Below, piece by piece: positions 34,100 through 43,637 of a stretch of DNA of 64,000 nucleotides. The notes beneath the pieces are model-generated. The model saw only the letters and a list, made by a program, of their open reading frames with translations. It was not told the origin of the DNA and did not search any database. This DNA is from Pirellulales bacterium (GTDB taxonomy: Bacteria > Planctomycetota > Planctomycetia > Pirellulales > PALSA-1355): assembly GCA_022844125.1 (NCBI GenBank), contig JALHMI010000005.1, positions 186,001-250,000 of the forward strand, given 5' to 3'. A program made the position numbers and the translations under genes. How positions within the stretch are numbered: position 1 is the first letter of the stretch; every line of letters begins with the position of its first letter.

Positions 34100-35289
34100 G
34101 TATGGTAGTCAGCATTCAGTCTGACATATTCGGCCGTGAGATCCGTGGTCCAGAAGCGGACGCCCTGCGAACCTTCGCTGAACGTGAGCACGATGAGCGT
34201 GTCGCGATTGTCGCGAATCGCCTTCGACACCGCCTCGGCGTCGAACTCGACCGGCGCGCCGCGTTCATACAGCGAATATCCGTTGATCGAGAGGTTCACG
34301 CCGGCCGGATCGAACTCGATGCCCGCGTAACCCGCCGCCGAGACGACGCGACCCCAGTTCGGATCGGCGCCGGCGATGGCCGTTTTCACAAGCGCGCTGT
34401 TGGCCACGGTGCGAGCGATCGTCCTTGCCGCGTCGTCCGTAGCGCAGCCCTCGACGTCGAGCATGATCAGGTGCGTGGCCCCTTCGCCGTCGGCCGGAAT
34501 CGACCTGGCCAGCTCGCTGCACGTGGCCAGGAGCGCCACGCGGAATTTCGCCAGGTCCTCGCCCTTGAGCGGTTCGCCGCCGGCGGCGCCATTGGCCAGG
34601 AGCAGCACGGTGTCGTTCGTGCTCATGTGACCGTCAACACTGATGCAGTTGAACGTGGCGTCCACGATCTCGCTCAGAAGCTGCTGCGCGGTCTCGACCT
34701 CGAGCGGCGCGTCGGTGAGCACCAGCCCCAACATCGTGGCCATGTTGGGGCCAATCATCGCGGCGCCCTTGGCCATCCCCGCAATCCGAATTGTCCGTCC
34801 GGAAAGCTTCAGCTCCCGTCCGGCCAGCTTGTGCGTGGTGTCGGTCGTCAGCATCCCCCGCGCGGCGCTGACCAGATGATCTTCGCTGGCGCCGAGTTCT
34901 GCGGCCGCCTGGTCGATGCCGGCCAGGATCTTCTCCATCGGCAGAAACGCGCCGATAATCCCCGTGCTCAGCACCAGGGCTTCGGACTCCTTAGCACCAC
35001 ACGTCTTGGCCGCGGCCGCCGCCATCTTCTCGGTGTCTCGCATACCGCGATCGCCAGTGCAGGCGTTGGCGTTCCCCGAGTTGATCACCACGGCGCGAAT
35101 ATTAGCTGCCGGCGTTCGCGCGCGATCGAGTGCCACCGGCGCGGCAAACACGCGGTTTTGCGTATACACGCCGGCCGCGACTGCCGGCCGATCCGAAATG
35201 ACCAGCGACAGGTCGAGCTTCGATGTGTTTCGTTTGACGCCACAATATACGCCGGCGAGCCGGAAACCCTGGGGAACGCCACTGGACAT
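34096..35289 (-). CDS. argJ: Bifunctional glutamate N-acetyltransferase / amino-acid N-acetyltransferase ArgJ
   Basis: A 397-residue enzyme that transfers acetyl from N-acetylornithine to glutamate (and may use acetyl-CoA), closing the cyclic arginine pathway. The self-cleavage site is KGAAMIGPNMATML, with the nucleophile Thr185 becoming the first residue of the beta chain. Other family motifs are NSGNANACTG, GMLTTDTTHK and STNDTVLLLANG. I set the start at 35289, where homology begins; a longer frame to 35379 adds unrelated residues. argC lies 67 nt upstream on the same strand, and the channel gene overlaps the stop. Being cytoplasmic and autoprocessed, it is probably an alpha2beta2 tetramer, as in characterised ArgJ. 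Confidence 0.96.
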   Translation of the reverse strand: MSSGVPQGFRLAGVYCGVKRNTSKLDLSLVISDRPAVAAGVYTQNRVFAAPVALDRARTPAANIRAVVINSGNANACTGDRGMRDTEKMAAAAAKTCGAKESEALVLSTGIIGAFLPMEKILAGIDQAAAELGASEDHLVSAARGMLTTDTTHKLAGRELKLSGRTIRIAGMAKGAAMIGPNMATMLGLVLTDAPLEVETAQQLLSEIVDATFNCISVDGHMSTNDTVLLLANGAAGGEPLKGEDLAKFRVALLATCSELARSIPADGEGATHLIMLDVEGCATDDAARTIARTVANSALVKTAIAGADPNWGRVVSAAGYAGIEFDPAGVNLSINGYSLYERGAPVEFDAEAVSKAIRDNRDTLIVLTFSEGSQGVRFWTTDLTAEYVRLNADYHT

Positions 35290-35356
35290 CGATCGATCTT
35301 CCGCAAACAGGGAGAGTGAAGCTACCACCGTCCAAGCCCCGTGCTCGGCCGGCCAA

Positions 35357-36364
35357 CTACAGTGCCGTCGTCTCGGCAAAACCGTACATCAGGTTGAAGT
35401 TCTGCACCGCCGCGCCCGAGGCGCCTTTGATCAGGTTGTCGATGCAACTGACCGTGAGGATTCGCCCGCGAACCACGCGCGCGGTAATGTCGCAGAAGTT
35501 CGTAAAACTGCAATCCTTCGTCGCGGGCAGATTGCTCCCCACGCGGACGAACGGCTCGCCGCGATAGAACTCGCGCAGCACTTCCATCACCTCGGCTTCG
35601 GTGATGCTCTTGAGCGGCTGCGAGTACGTGGTCGAAAGAATACCCCGATCCATCGGCACCAGGTGCGGTGTGAAGATCACTTCCACCGGCTTACCGGCCG
35701 CCGTGCTCAGGATTTGCTCGATCTCGGGAGTGTGCCGATGCTTCCCCACGCCATAGGCCGAGAAGCTCTCATTGCACTCGGGATAGTGGAAGCTCAACTT
35801 GGGCGTGCGACCGGCTCCGGAGACGCCGCTCTTGGAATCGATGATGATCGACGTGGGATCGATCAGCCCCGCGGCCAGCAGCGGCGCGAGCGGCAGGATT
35901 GCCGAGGTCGGATAACACCCCGGATTCGCGACCAACTTTGCCGGCCTGATCCGCTCGCGGAACAGCTCGGGCAGGCCGTAGACCGTGTCGGCCAGCCGGC
36001 CCGGGTCGTCGTGCGTGTGGCCGTACCACTCGGCGTAAACGGCCGGGTCGTCGAGGCGATAGTCGGCGCTCAGGTCGATCACCTTCAGCCCGGCTTCGAG
36101 CAGGCTTGGCACGATTGCCGCCGTCACGCCGTGCGGCAGGCAGCCGAAAGCCACGTCCGCCTGCTTCGCAATCTCCTTGGGCCCCAGGTCGGCCATTCGC
36201 AGGTCGAGCCGACCGCGCAATTGCGGGTGCACACTTGAGACGTGCGGACTCTCCTCACTACGGCTGGTGAGCGTGGTGATCACGACCTCGGGATGCCGCA
36301 GAAGAATCTTGATCAGCTCGAGGCCGGTGTAGCCCGTGGCTCCGATAATGGCGACGCGAATCAT
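35357..36364 (-). CDS. argC: N-acetyl-gamma-glutamyl-phosphate reductase ArgC
   Basis: A 335-residue NADPH-dependent enzyme reducing N-acetylglutamyl-5-phosphate to the semialdehyde, the third step of arginine synthesis. The N-terminal Rossmann motif is [15 protein letters not shown], and the active-site Cys150 lies in VANPGCYPT. Further motifs are [11 protein letters not shown] and [14 protein letters not shown] with the catalytic His. Length and motif order match type I ArgC. It leads the argC-argJ-channel operon. The 104-nt gap to the next gene upstream leaves room for its promoter, but I see no clear element or ARG box. Confidence 0.96.
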   Translation of the reverse strand: MIRVAIIGATGYTGLELIKILLRHPEVVITTLTSRSEESPHVSSVHPQLRGRLDLRMADLGPKEIAKQADVAFGCLPHGVTAAIVPSLLEAGLKVIDLSADYRLDDPAVYAEWYGHTHDDPGRLADTVYGLPELFRERIRPAKLVANPGCYPTSAILPLAPLLAAGLIDPTSIIIDSKSGVSGAGRTPKLSFHYPECNESFSAYGVGKHRHTPEIEQILSTAAGKPVEVIFTPHLVPMDRGILSTTYSQPLKSITEAEVMEVLREFYRGEPFVRVGSNLPATKDCSFTNFCDITARVVRGRILTVSCIDNLIKGASGAAVQNFNLMYGFAETTAL

Positions 36365-36468
36365 GGCCGGTACTGGCGGGTGGGACGCGAGTTAAAAGTG
36401 ATTCGGAAGTATACCGAATGCTTGGGAAGTGAGATACGGCCCGGCCGCTCGGGGTTCGCCGGAAAACG

Positions 36469-37404
36469 CTACTTCCCGCGCCAGCCGAGCGTGTCGAGCC
36501 GGCGGAACTCGGCCTGAACGTCGTCACCCTCATAGAACGACAGCCAGCCGTGCAGCTCGCGCGTCTCGCCGGGCGGACAGTCCGGAAACTTGGGGTCCGA
36601 GTGCAAGCAAGGGCACGGCGCGTTGCCCCAGGCCCGATGGCAGGGCTCCCAGGCCGTGATCACCCAGCGGTTACCCTCGGCCGAGCGACAGGCCACGTAG
36701 GGTGCGGCGAAAACCTTGTTGTCGTTCGTCTGCTCGGCGAACCCTGCTAGTCCCTTGAGCATCACGCAGTTCTGCACGCGCAGGTCGCTGAGCGACGCGC
36801 TCGTGCCGTTGGTGAGCCACATTGACATCAGCACACCGTCTGTGCGCGGCGTAACCTTGGTGCCAAAGCGAATGCCGTTCGGCAGGCGGCGTTCGAACTC
36901 GAGCATGCCATCTTTGCCGTGCTGCCATTCGAGCTTCTCAAGTTCGACGCCCTGCCTCGACCAGATCGTGGGCACGTGCGTGTGCGCCAGGTACGTCAGC
37001 CCCAGGTTCGACCAGATCGCCTCGGGCACATCGGCCACGACGTAGCCGCCATACCGCCACGGGGCGAACACGCTGATCTTCGTCTCGCGTTGGGGATCGA
37101 CCGCGCCGTCGAGAAAGCCGATGCGTGGGTGACGCCCGCCGGGATAGGGAAGCACCACGAGGCGGTCGTCCGCCGAGCGCAGGGGAATGACCAAGGGACG
37201 GAGATTGAACTTCTTCAGGGCCGCGGCAGTCTCCGACGGCGACAATCCCGTCGCCGCTTGGACTTCCTCCAGTGTGAAACCGTGGTACGCAACCATGTTC
37301 GTCAGCCAGCGCTCGAGCTCGACGTCATCGGCCGGGCGGCGCGTCTCATCGGCCGAGGCAACGGAAACAACGAGTAGCGACAGCAGAAGTGCGGTAAATC
37401 GCAT
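36469..37404 (-). CDS. Conserved secreted protein of unknown function
   Basis: I do not recognise a family. It is a 311-residue protein with a signal peptide (MRFTALLLSLLVVSVASADE). Residues about 25-65 form a short helical segment ending in FTLEEVQAATGLSPSETAAA, reminiscent of a helix-turn-helix-like hairpin. A predominantly beta region follows, with FAPWRYGGYVVADVPEAIWS, TYLAHTHVPTIW and many aromatic residues. Seven cysteines are present, including CPCLHSDPKFPDC near the C-terminus, so disulphides or metal binding are plausible. It is the last gene of the series phosphodiesterase-quinoprotein-this, starting 3 nt after the quinoprotein stop. Confidence 0.75.
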   Translation of the reverse strand: MRFTALLLSLLVVSVASADETRRPADDVELERWLTNMVAYHGFTLEEVQAATGLSPSETAAALKKFNLRPLVIPLRSADDRLVVLPYPGGRHPRIGFLDGAVDPQRETKISVFAPWRYGGYVVADVPEAIWSNLGLTYLAHTHVPTIWSRQGVELEKLEWQHGKDGMLEFERRLPNGIRFGTKVTPRTDGVLMSMWLTNGTSASLSDLRVQNCVMLKGLAGFAEQTNDNKVFAAPYVACRSAEGNRWVITAWEPCHRAWGNAPCPCLHSDPKFPDCPPGETRELHGWLSFYEGDDVQAEFRRLDTLGWRGK

Positions 37405-37407
37405 TGC

Positions 37408-38814
37408 TCAATTCGCCTCGAAGGCATACAGCGCAGCAGCCGTGCGCACCAGCAGCCGGTTGCCGTCGATTACCGGCGTGGCAGCGATCCGCTCGCCAAA
37501 GTCGTACGACTCGCCAATCGCCAGCGGCGGTCCGGCCTGAAAGACGGTCACCGTGCCGCCACCACTGGCCACATAGATCTTGCCGTCACCAGCCACCGGC
37601 GACGCGTAGTAGTTGCCCTCGCCCCGGCTGCGTGCCTGTTTCACAAGCTTGCCGCTGTCCGCATCGAGCACGGTCATCACACCACCGTCTTTCACCAGGA
37701 CAACCTGGCCGCGATACACCAGTGGGCTGGCAACATATGGCAGCCCACGTCCGTACTCCCAGGCGATGCTCGGCGTGCCGCCATCTTGGCCCGGCACCAG
37801 CACCGCGAGCGTATTCTGTGCTCGCTCGAAGATCTCGGCATACTTCTCCCACTCGCCCTGCTCGAGCGAGTTACTGCCGTCGAGATCGATCCGAAAGAAC
37901 CGCGAACGAACCTCGCCCGCGGGCAGTTCGGCATTCTGCAGGCGGCCGTCCTTGTCGGCATCCCACATACCCAGCGCCACGTCCCAGGGTTCCATCGCGA
38001 TCCGGGCGTCCGAATCTCCGCCCGGTGACCAGGTGGCGACGAACAGTTTGCCATCGGCAATCGTCGGCGACGTGTTCACGATGCGCGCAAAGCCGTCGCG
38101 GGCCCAAAGCTGCCGGCCATCCGTCAGGTCGTAACCCACCAGTAGCAGCGAGCCCGCCACGACGAGCTGCGGCTTGCCGTTCACGTTCCAGATGACGGGC
38201 GTGGCGTAGCTGCGCGTGAAGCCTTCGCGCGGCGTTTGCCAGACGGTCTCGCCAGTCTGCTGGCTAACCGCGAGCAGGTAGCTGTCCAGGTCGTGGTCCT
38301 CGCAGAGGATCACCTTGCCGTCGGCCAGGATGGGTGAACTGGCCGAACCGAACTCATCGCGAAACGGCCCCAGCTTGCGCGACCAGAGGGGCTTGCCGTC
38401 CAGGTCATAGCACACGAGGCCAAAGCTGCCGAAGAACGCAAACACGCGCCCGTTGTGCACCGCAACGCTCGCCGCCGCGGGACTTCCCTCGGGATGAAAC
38501 TTCTCCAAGGTCTCGACGCCAATCGCCTGCCGCCAGAGTTCCTTGCCGCTCACGCGATCGAGGCAGATTGTCAGCAGACCCGAGTCGTCGTGGCCGGTCA
38601 GAAAGATCCGCTCGCCAGCGATGATCGGCGTCGAATGACCCGCGGGCAGTTCGGTCCGCCAGAGAGCCTGGTCTTTGCTCAAGTCGGCCGGCAACGGCCG
38701 CGCATCATCCGCCGCTACTCCCCGATCGTGTCGGAAATAGGCCGGCTCCTCGGCGACTACCGTCGAAACCAAGCTTGCCGCGCACAGCACCGCGACCAAC
38801 CGTCGCACGATCAT
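37408..38814 (-). CDS. Secreted quinoprotein-like beta-propeller (PQQ_2/BamB-like) with two EF-hand loops
   Basis: A 468-residue protein with a signal peptide (MIVRRLVAVLCAASLVSTVV). It has repeated propeller blades of the PQQ/BamB type: LWRTELPAGHSTPIIAGERI, LTICLDRVSGKELWRQ, LVCYDLDGKPLWSRKLGPF, SYLLAVSQQTGETVWQ, VGYDLTDGRQLWARD, and GVMTVLDADSGKLVKQ. Around residues 280-320 two canonical EF-hand loops interrupt the propeller, DADKDGRLQNAE and DLDGSNSLEQGE, indicating calcium binding. Such chimeras are frequent in Planctomycetes. Whether PQQ is bound is unclear. It sits between a secreted phosphodiesterase and a secreted unknown in a tight operon. Confidence 0.88.
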   Translation of the reverse strand: MIVRRLVAVLCAASLVSTVVAEEPAYFRHDRGVAADDARPLPADLSKDQALWRTELPAGHSTPIIAGERIFLTGHDDSGLLTICLDRVSGKELWRQAIGVETLEKFHPEGSPAAASVAVHNGRVFAFFGSFGLVCYDLDGKPLWSRKLGPFRDEFGSASSPILADGKVILCEDHDLDSYLLAVSQQTGETVWQTPREGFTRSYATPVIWNVNGKPQLVVAGSLLLVGYDLTDGRQLWARDGFARIVNTSPTIADGKLFVATWSPGGDSDARIAMEPWDVALGMWDADKDGRLQNAELPAGEVRSRFFRIDLDGSNSLEQGEWEKYAEIFERAQNTLAVLVPGQDGGTPSIAWEYGRGLPYVASPLVYRGQVVLVKDGGVMTVLDADSGKLVKQARSRGEGNYYASPVAGDGKIYVASGGGTVTVFQAGPPLAIGESYDFGERIAATPVIDGNRLLVRTAAALYAFEAN

Positions 38815-38831
38815 GCCGAACCTGCTTTCGG

Positions 38832-39902
38832 TTACTGAACTTTTAGATCTTGCGCGGCGTTGATCGTCGAAGTTGGAATCGCCGGCAAGCCCAAGAGCGA
38901 GAGCGCCAGGTTGCCGCCGTCGCCGTTGCGGATCGGCTGCTTGCCGGTCTCGGTGTAGTCTGGCCGACCCGTCTCGGGATTCACGCGCGACGCGGTGTTG
39001 AAGCTGTACAGATCATTCGTTGGCTTCACGCCCGCGCCCCACACATAGAACGGAATCGTGTAGTTCAGCGGGTTGGTGTTGAAGCCGTGATTGAAGTCGA
39101 TCCCCCCGTGATCGGCTGAGATGATGATCGCCGTCTTGCCGCGAAAACGCTCGTCGCCGTCGATCATCGCCAGGATCTTGGCCAGCAAGCCATCGACCTT
39201 CCGCAGGGCCTCGTTGTATTCGGGGCTTCCCCACTTCTTCGAGTGGCCGGCCGAATCGGTGTCGGCAAAGTGCAGGAAGGTGTACTGGAACGGATTGGCC
39301 TGCATCTCGGCGATGAACTTGTCGGTCATCGTCTCGCAGCCTTCCTTCACATACACGTCGATCTTGTCGCGGCCATTGTCGTCGCCCGTCGTGTCCGGCG
39401 CGCCGTTCCGCTCGTCATACGACTGGTCATACAGCGAGAACTTGCTCTTGGAAACGAACATCCCGGTCCGCAGCCCGTGGTCGTGAGCCACGTCGAACGC
39501 GCTCGGCACGTACTCCTTGCGGTTGCTGTGCAGGTTGCGCTCGCCCGGATCGGTGTTGATGGTCCAGGTGTGCCCGGAAATCGCGGCGGGCGAGGCAGCC
39601 TTGTCGCGGACCGGCCGGCCCGTGACCATGCAGGTGTGGTTCGGCAGCGTGATCGTGAAATCGAAATCGGTGCGGGCATTGTGCGTGTAGGCCGCTTCCT
39701 GCTGGAAGCGTTTGAACGTCGGCAGCTCGCCGGCATCGACCAGGGCCTGCAAGTAGCTGGAGCCCATCCCGTCGATGCTCATTTGCAGGACGTACTTGGC
39801 AGCAGCTTCGGGCTTGGCGGCCTCGGGCTTGGCATCCTCGGCACGGGCGGCGGCGATACAAACCATCAGGCCGGCCAGCGCCAGCATCGAAATCCGAATC
39901 AT
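38832..39902 (-). CDS. Secreted type I phosphodiesterase/nucleotide pyrophosphatase-like (alkaline phosphatase superfamily)
   Basis: A 356-residue protein with a signal peptide (about 1-21) and a short Ala/Glu/Lys spacer. The alkaline-phosphatase-fold core has SIDGMGSSYLQALVDAG (metal ligand Asp44), TITLPNHTCMVTGRPVRD (probable nucleophile Thr90), TFLHFADTDSAGHSKKWG, and IISADHGGIDFNHG. This is the layout of the NPP/phosphodiesterase family, hydrolysing phosphodiesters in the periplasm. Start 39902 is preferred because the signal peptide begins there. It is the first gene of a three-gene unit (spacings 17 and 3 nt) with the quinoprotein and the conserved unknown. The natural substrate is not predictable. 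Confidence 0.9.
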   Translation of the reverse strand: MIRISMLALAGLMVCIAAARAEDAKPEAAKPEAAAKYVLQMSIDGMGSSYLQALVDAGELPTFKRFQQEAAYTHNARTDFDFTITLPNHTCMVTGRPVRDKAASPAAISGHTWTINTDPGERNLHSNRKEYVPSAFDVAHDHGLRTGMFVSKSKFSLYDQSYDERNGAPDTTGDDNGRDKIDVYVKEGCETMTDKFIAEMQANPFQYTFLHFADTDSAGHSKKWGSPEYNEALRKVDGLLAKILAMIDGDERFRGKTAIIISADHGGIDFNHGFNTNPLNYTIPFYVWGAGVKPTNDLYSFNTASRVNPETGRPDYTETGKQPIRNGDGGNLALSLLGLPAIPTSTINAAQDLKVQ

Positions 39903-40033
39903 CGTGAACCTCAAGTTCCGCTGGGAAAATCGAGCAATTTCGACCTCTAGCCGCGCTTGGCTGAGATCGACAAACCTCCATGATAACCCGCCGCCATGCG
40001 GTCTTAAACCCAGTGGGCCGGCACTTCGGGCGC

Positions 40034-41353
40034 TTAGACTCCCGCGGGCACTGCCCAATGCCCCTCGCGGTACTGCCGCCGAACCAGAGCCGAGGCTTCT
40101 TCACTGTTCGTGATCTTCTCGGCGACCGGGTCGAATGCGAGTGCCGTCTGCGTTCGCGTGGCGATGTTGCCCAGGTGGCAGAGCGTCGTCGAGAGGTGAT
40201 TGATCTCGATGTCGGCGTTCGGCCGGGCGCCGGTGCGGATGCACTCCAGGAAGTTGGCATGATGAGCCGCCAGATCGGGCCCGCCAAAAGTGCCTTCCTC
40301 GATCAGCTTGTTCCGCGGCCCCGTGATCTTGTAGCCGCCGCGTTTGCCGAAGACCATCATCCCCTCGGTGCCATAGTAGGCGTCGCCGTTCTCCCAGCCT
40401 TCCTGCACGTAGGGCGACCAGATCCGCTGTTCGAAGATGAGCTGTCGCTTCTGGCCGACACTCCCGTCGCCCGGCCACTCGTACGCCACGTACTGCGTAT
40501 CGGGAAACTGTTGATCGTCGTCGAAGAACAGCTTGTCACCCAGGGCGACGACTTTCGAGGGATGCGTCGTGACGCCAAGGCCCCACTGCGCAATGTCGAT
40601 ATCGTGCACGCCGTCGTTCCCCATGTCGCCGGCGCCGAAGTCGAACCACCACCGCCAGATGCTCGGCAGCAGATTCGAACGATAGGGCACCATTGGCGCG
40701 GGACCCACCCACAGATCAAAGTCCAGCGTCTCGGGCGGGTTGCTGGGCTGCGTCTTGCCGATCGAACCGCGGCGCTGGCTGTTCCAGGCTTTGGCCACAA
40801 GCACTGTGCCGATGATCCCGTCCTTGAGTTTCTTCATCGCCTCCTGAGCGCCGGCCGTGCTGCGGCTTTGCGTGCCAACCTGCACCACGCGATTGTTGCG
40901 CCGCGCGGCCTCGATCATCAGCCGCCCTTCGCGAATGTTGTGCGAGCAGGGCTTTTCGACATAAACGTGCTTGCCGGCATGGCACGCCAGGATCGTCGCC
41001 GGCGCGTGCCAATGGTCGGGCGTCGCGATCCAGACGGCGTCGACCGACTTGTCGTCGAGCACCTCGCGCAGGTCCTGGGTCTTTTTCGGAGCCCGGCCGC
41101 TGAGTTCCGTGGCGAGCGAAGCCGCCTTGTCCAGCCGCTCCTGATCGACGTCGCAAACCCAGGCCAGGTCGACGGCCTGATTCTTGCCGAGCTGATTCAA
41201 GTGCCCCGTGCCCATCCCGCCGGGGCCGATCAGCGCCACGGTGATCTTCTCGTTCGCGCCCGCGGCACGGGCCGTAGCGGCTAGTGCCGTGGCTCCGAGG
41301 GCGGCCGCGCCAGTCGCGCTTCGCTTGAGAAACTCGCGTCGATCGGTACTCAT
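40034..41353 (-). CDS. Tat-exported Gfo/Idh/MocA-family oxidoreductase
   Basis: A 439-residue protein with a twin-arginine signal (DRREFLKRSATGAAALGATA). The NAD(P)-binding Rossmann fold is TVALIGPGGMGTGHLNQLG (GxGxxG), with VWIATPDHWHAPATILACHA and the conserved EKPCSHN (Lys-Pro 134-135). The C-terminal Gfo/Idh/MocA domain contains WWFDFGAGDMGNDGVHDIDI and other sugar-oxidoreductase features. The family is hugely expanded in Planctomycetes and may act on exported or surface-bound sugars. The minus-strand frame continues upstream to 42346 but overlaps the peptidase gene, so I start at the Tat signal (41353). The S9 peptidase gene ends 56 nt upstream. Confidence 0.94.
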   Translation of the reverse strand: MSTDRREFLKRSATGAAALGATALAATARAAGANEKITVALIGPGGMGTGHLNQLGKNQAVDLAWVCDVDQERLDKAASLATELSGRAPKKTQDLREVLDDKSVDAVWIATPDHWHAPATILACHAGKHVYVEKPCSHNIREGRLMIEAARRNNRVVQVGTQSRSTAGAQEAMKKLKDGIIGTVLVAKAWNSQRRGSIGKTQPSNPPETLDFDLWVGPAPMVPYRSNLLPSIWRWWFDFGAGDMGNDGVHDIDIAQWGLGVTTHPSKVVALGDKLFFDDDQQFPDTQYVAYEWPGDGSVGQKRQLIFEQRIWSPYVQEGWENGDAYYGTEGMMVFGKRGGYKITGPRNKLIEEGTFGGPDLAAHHANFLECIRTGARPNADIEINHLSTTLCHLGNIATRTQTALAFDPVAEKITNSEEASALVRRQYREGHWAVPAGV

Positions 41354-41409
41354 GGCGGGAACTCCTGGCAGGTGATTTGGAGGGCGGGCAGGTTTCGCTG
41401 GCGACTGGT

Positions 41410-43371
41410 CTACGACTTGACTCCCAGCAAAAACTTCTCGACGAACAGGATCGTCGCATAGAACTGAAAGTCCGAGTTCTTCTTCTTGGCAAAGCCGTGG
41501 CCTTCGTCCTTGGCCATCAGGTACCAGACCGGCGTGCCCTTGCTCTTGAGCGTCTCGACGATCTGCACCGATTCGCTCAGCGGCACGCGCGGATCGTTGG
41601 CGCCTTGCACCACGAACAGCGGCTTCGTGATCTTGTCGGCGTGGTTCAGCGGGGCGATCTTCTCCAGGAAGGCTCGCATTTTTGGATCGCGCTCGTCGCC
41701 GTACTCCACGCGGCGCAAATCCCGGCGATAGCTCTCGGTCCGCTCGAGGAACGTCACCAGGTTCGACATGCCGACGACGTCCAGAGCACAGCGAATCCGG
41801 TCGGCATAGTTCACCGCCACGGCCAGCGTCATGTGCCCGCCATAGCTGCCGCCGGTGACCATGATCCGCTCGGCATCCAAATCCTTCTGCGTGCCGATCC
41901 AATCGAACAGGGCATTGATGTCCTTGTACGTCCCTTCGCGCAAGAAGCCATTGTCGAGTTGCAGGAACGATTTGCCGTAGCCGCTCGATCCGCGCACGTT
42001 GGGAAACAGCAGCGCGATGCCCAACTCGTCGATGAAGTAGTTGTTCTTGCCCAGAAACACGGGTCGAGACTGCCCCTCCGGACCGCCGTGGATGATCATC
42101 ATCACCGGCCGCGGCCCCGGGAACTTCTCCGCGTTGGGCCGATAGAGAAAGCCCGAGATCGCGCGGTCGTCGAACGACTTCCACTGGACGAGTTCTGGCT
42201 GGGCGAACTTTTCGGCGTTTAGTCCGCCCGTCTCGCTCGTTGTCCAGCGATCGATCTTGCCGCTCTCGACGTCCAGCGAGTAGACGTCCGCGGTCGCCCG
42301 AGCTGAAGCGAGCACGAAGCCCAGGTCGCGGTTGTTCTCGTGCCACTCAAGTCCGCCGAGCACGCCCACCGGCACGCCTTCGACGGGCGTCCGCTTGCGG
42401 GTTTGCGTGTCGAAGAGGTGCAGCTTGCTGATACCGTTCTCGTTCGTCGCCAGCGCGATCCGCTGGCCGTCGTGCGACAGCGCCGCGGACTCGACGTCCC
42501 ACGGAATGTCCGTCACCAGGTACGTGTGCTGCTTCGTCGCCAGGTCGATGTACGCCAGGCGCATGAATTCGCTCTCGCGATCGGTGAGCACGTAGACGCC
42601 TTTGCCGTCCTTGCTGAACGCCACTGGTGTATAGGCCACCTTCTCCTCGCTCTCGCGCGGCGTGAACGCGGTCTTCTTGCCACTGGCCACATCAAGTAGC
42701 CACAGGTAGCTCTCGTTGATCGACACGTACTCGCCTACCAGCAGCGTCTGATCGTCGGGCGACCAGTCGGCGACGCCCCAGCCACCGCCTTTGTTCTCGG
42801 CCAGCAGCTTGTCGGTCCCCTTCGGATCGGCGGGGTTCATCGTCCAGAAGTCCACGTCCGCGCCGGTCCGCCGCGTCGAACCATAGACGATCCGGTCGCC
42901 CGCGTTCGACCAGCGGGAAGCCGTGTTGCGCGACTTACCGTCGGTGAGCAGTGTCGACTCGCCCGTGGAAACGTCGTAGCGATGGATCTGATAGAACTCG
43001 TTGCCGCCGGAGTCCTGGCCGAACAGGAAGTAGTCGCCCACGTGCGGCCGATACGAGGCACTCAGCACGCGATCTGCAAAGAACGTGAGCTGCTCGCGCG
43101 CTCCGCCCGGAATGCTCACCTTGTGCACCTGGGGCGTGTCGGCGAAGCGCGTGCCGATGAGCATCGATCGCTCGTTGGGATGCCAGCTCCAGAGCCCCGC
43201 CGAGCGGAACTCGGTATAGCGAGCTGCCCGCTCGGCAATCGACTCGGCTATCGGCGGAATCCCCTCGGTCACCAGGTTGTCTCCTGGTGTGACGACGGCC
43301 TCGTCAGCCAGCGCGCGATTGCCGATCAGAACGGCCAACAAGCAGGCAGATGCCAACACGCGACGGATCAT
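41410..43371 (-). CDS. Secreted S9 prolyl-oligopeptidase family peptidase
   Basis: A 653-residue protein with a signal peptide (MIRRVLASACLLAVLIGNRA). An N-terminal beta-propeller spans about residues 40-400 (WSWHPNERSMLIGTRFAD, DWSPDDQTLLVGEY, ALSHDGQRIALATNENG). The C-terminal alpha/beta hydrolase has Ser509 (VTGGSYGGHMTLA), Asp593 (GANDPRVPLSES) and His625 (DEGHGFAKKKN) as the catalytic triad. The GGSYGG elbow and propeller place it in the S9C/acylaminoacyl-peptidase or DPP-like branch, cleaving short peptides that enter the propeller. It is the first gene of a pair with the oxidoreductase and divergent from the second ceramidase-like gene. Confidence 0.94.
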   Translation of the reverse strand: MIRRVLASACLLAVLIGNRALADEAVVTPGDNLVTEGIPPIAESIAERAARYTEFRSAGLWSWHPNERSMLIGTRFADTPQVHKVSIPGGAREQLTFFADRVLSASYRPHVGDYFLFGQDSGGNEFYQIHRYDVSTGESTLLTDGKSRNTASRWSNAGDRIVYGSTRRTGADVDFWTMNPADPKGTDKLLAENKGGGWGVADWSPDDQTLLVGEYVSINESYLWLLDVASGKKTAFTPRESEEKVAYTPVAFSKDGKGVYVLTDRESEFMRLAYIDLATKQHTYLVTDIPWDVESAALSHDGQRIALATNENGISKLHLFDTQTRKRTPVEGVPVGVLGGLEWHENNRDLGFVLASARATADVYSLDVESGKIDRWTTSETGGLNAEKFAQPELVQWKSFDDRAISGFLYRPNAEKFPGPRPVMMIIHGGPEGQSRPVFLGKNNYFIDELGIALLFPNVRGSSGYGKSFLQLDNGFLREGTYKDINALFDWIGTQKDLDAERIMVTGGSYGGHMTLAVAVNYADRIRCALDVVGMSNLVTFLERTESYRRDLRRVEYGDERDPKMRAFLEKIAPLNHADKITKPLFVVQGANDPRVPLSESVQIVETLKSKGTPVWYLMAKDEGHGFAKKKNSDFQFYATILFVEKFLLGVKS

Positions 43372-43637
43372 GGTTCGTGTCTCTCTGGGCGGGAACTTGA
43401 GGGCGGGCCGAATTTACCCGTGAGCTTACGAGCGGTTCTCCCGAGAAGCAAGCAAAACCAGGGCGATTCAGCACGCTCCGCCGCGTTTACAAGCTCATCG
43501 CGGCAAACTATGTTAAGCGAGGTAGCTTTCACGTTGCGGCCGGCGCCCGACTGCCGCCGCCCCTCCCGTAAAATCCAGCCCGGCCGAGCGCAAGCTCAAT
43601 GCGACTGGCCACGGCACAAAGAGATTCGAGAATCATC

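Noticed and set aside
34102-35319. 405-codon plus-strand frame antisense to argJ
   Set aside because: argJ motifs including the autocleavage site are on the minus strand; the antisense translation is Arg/His-rich and featureless.
41354-42346. Upstream extension of the Gfo/Idh/MocA frame to 42346
   Set aside because: The extra 331 residues lie in a shadow frame of the S9 peptidase gene; the Tat signal at 41353 marks the real start.
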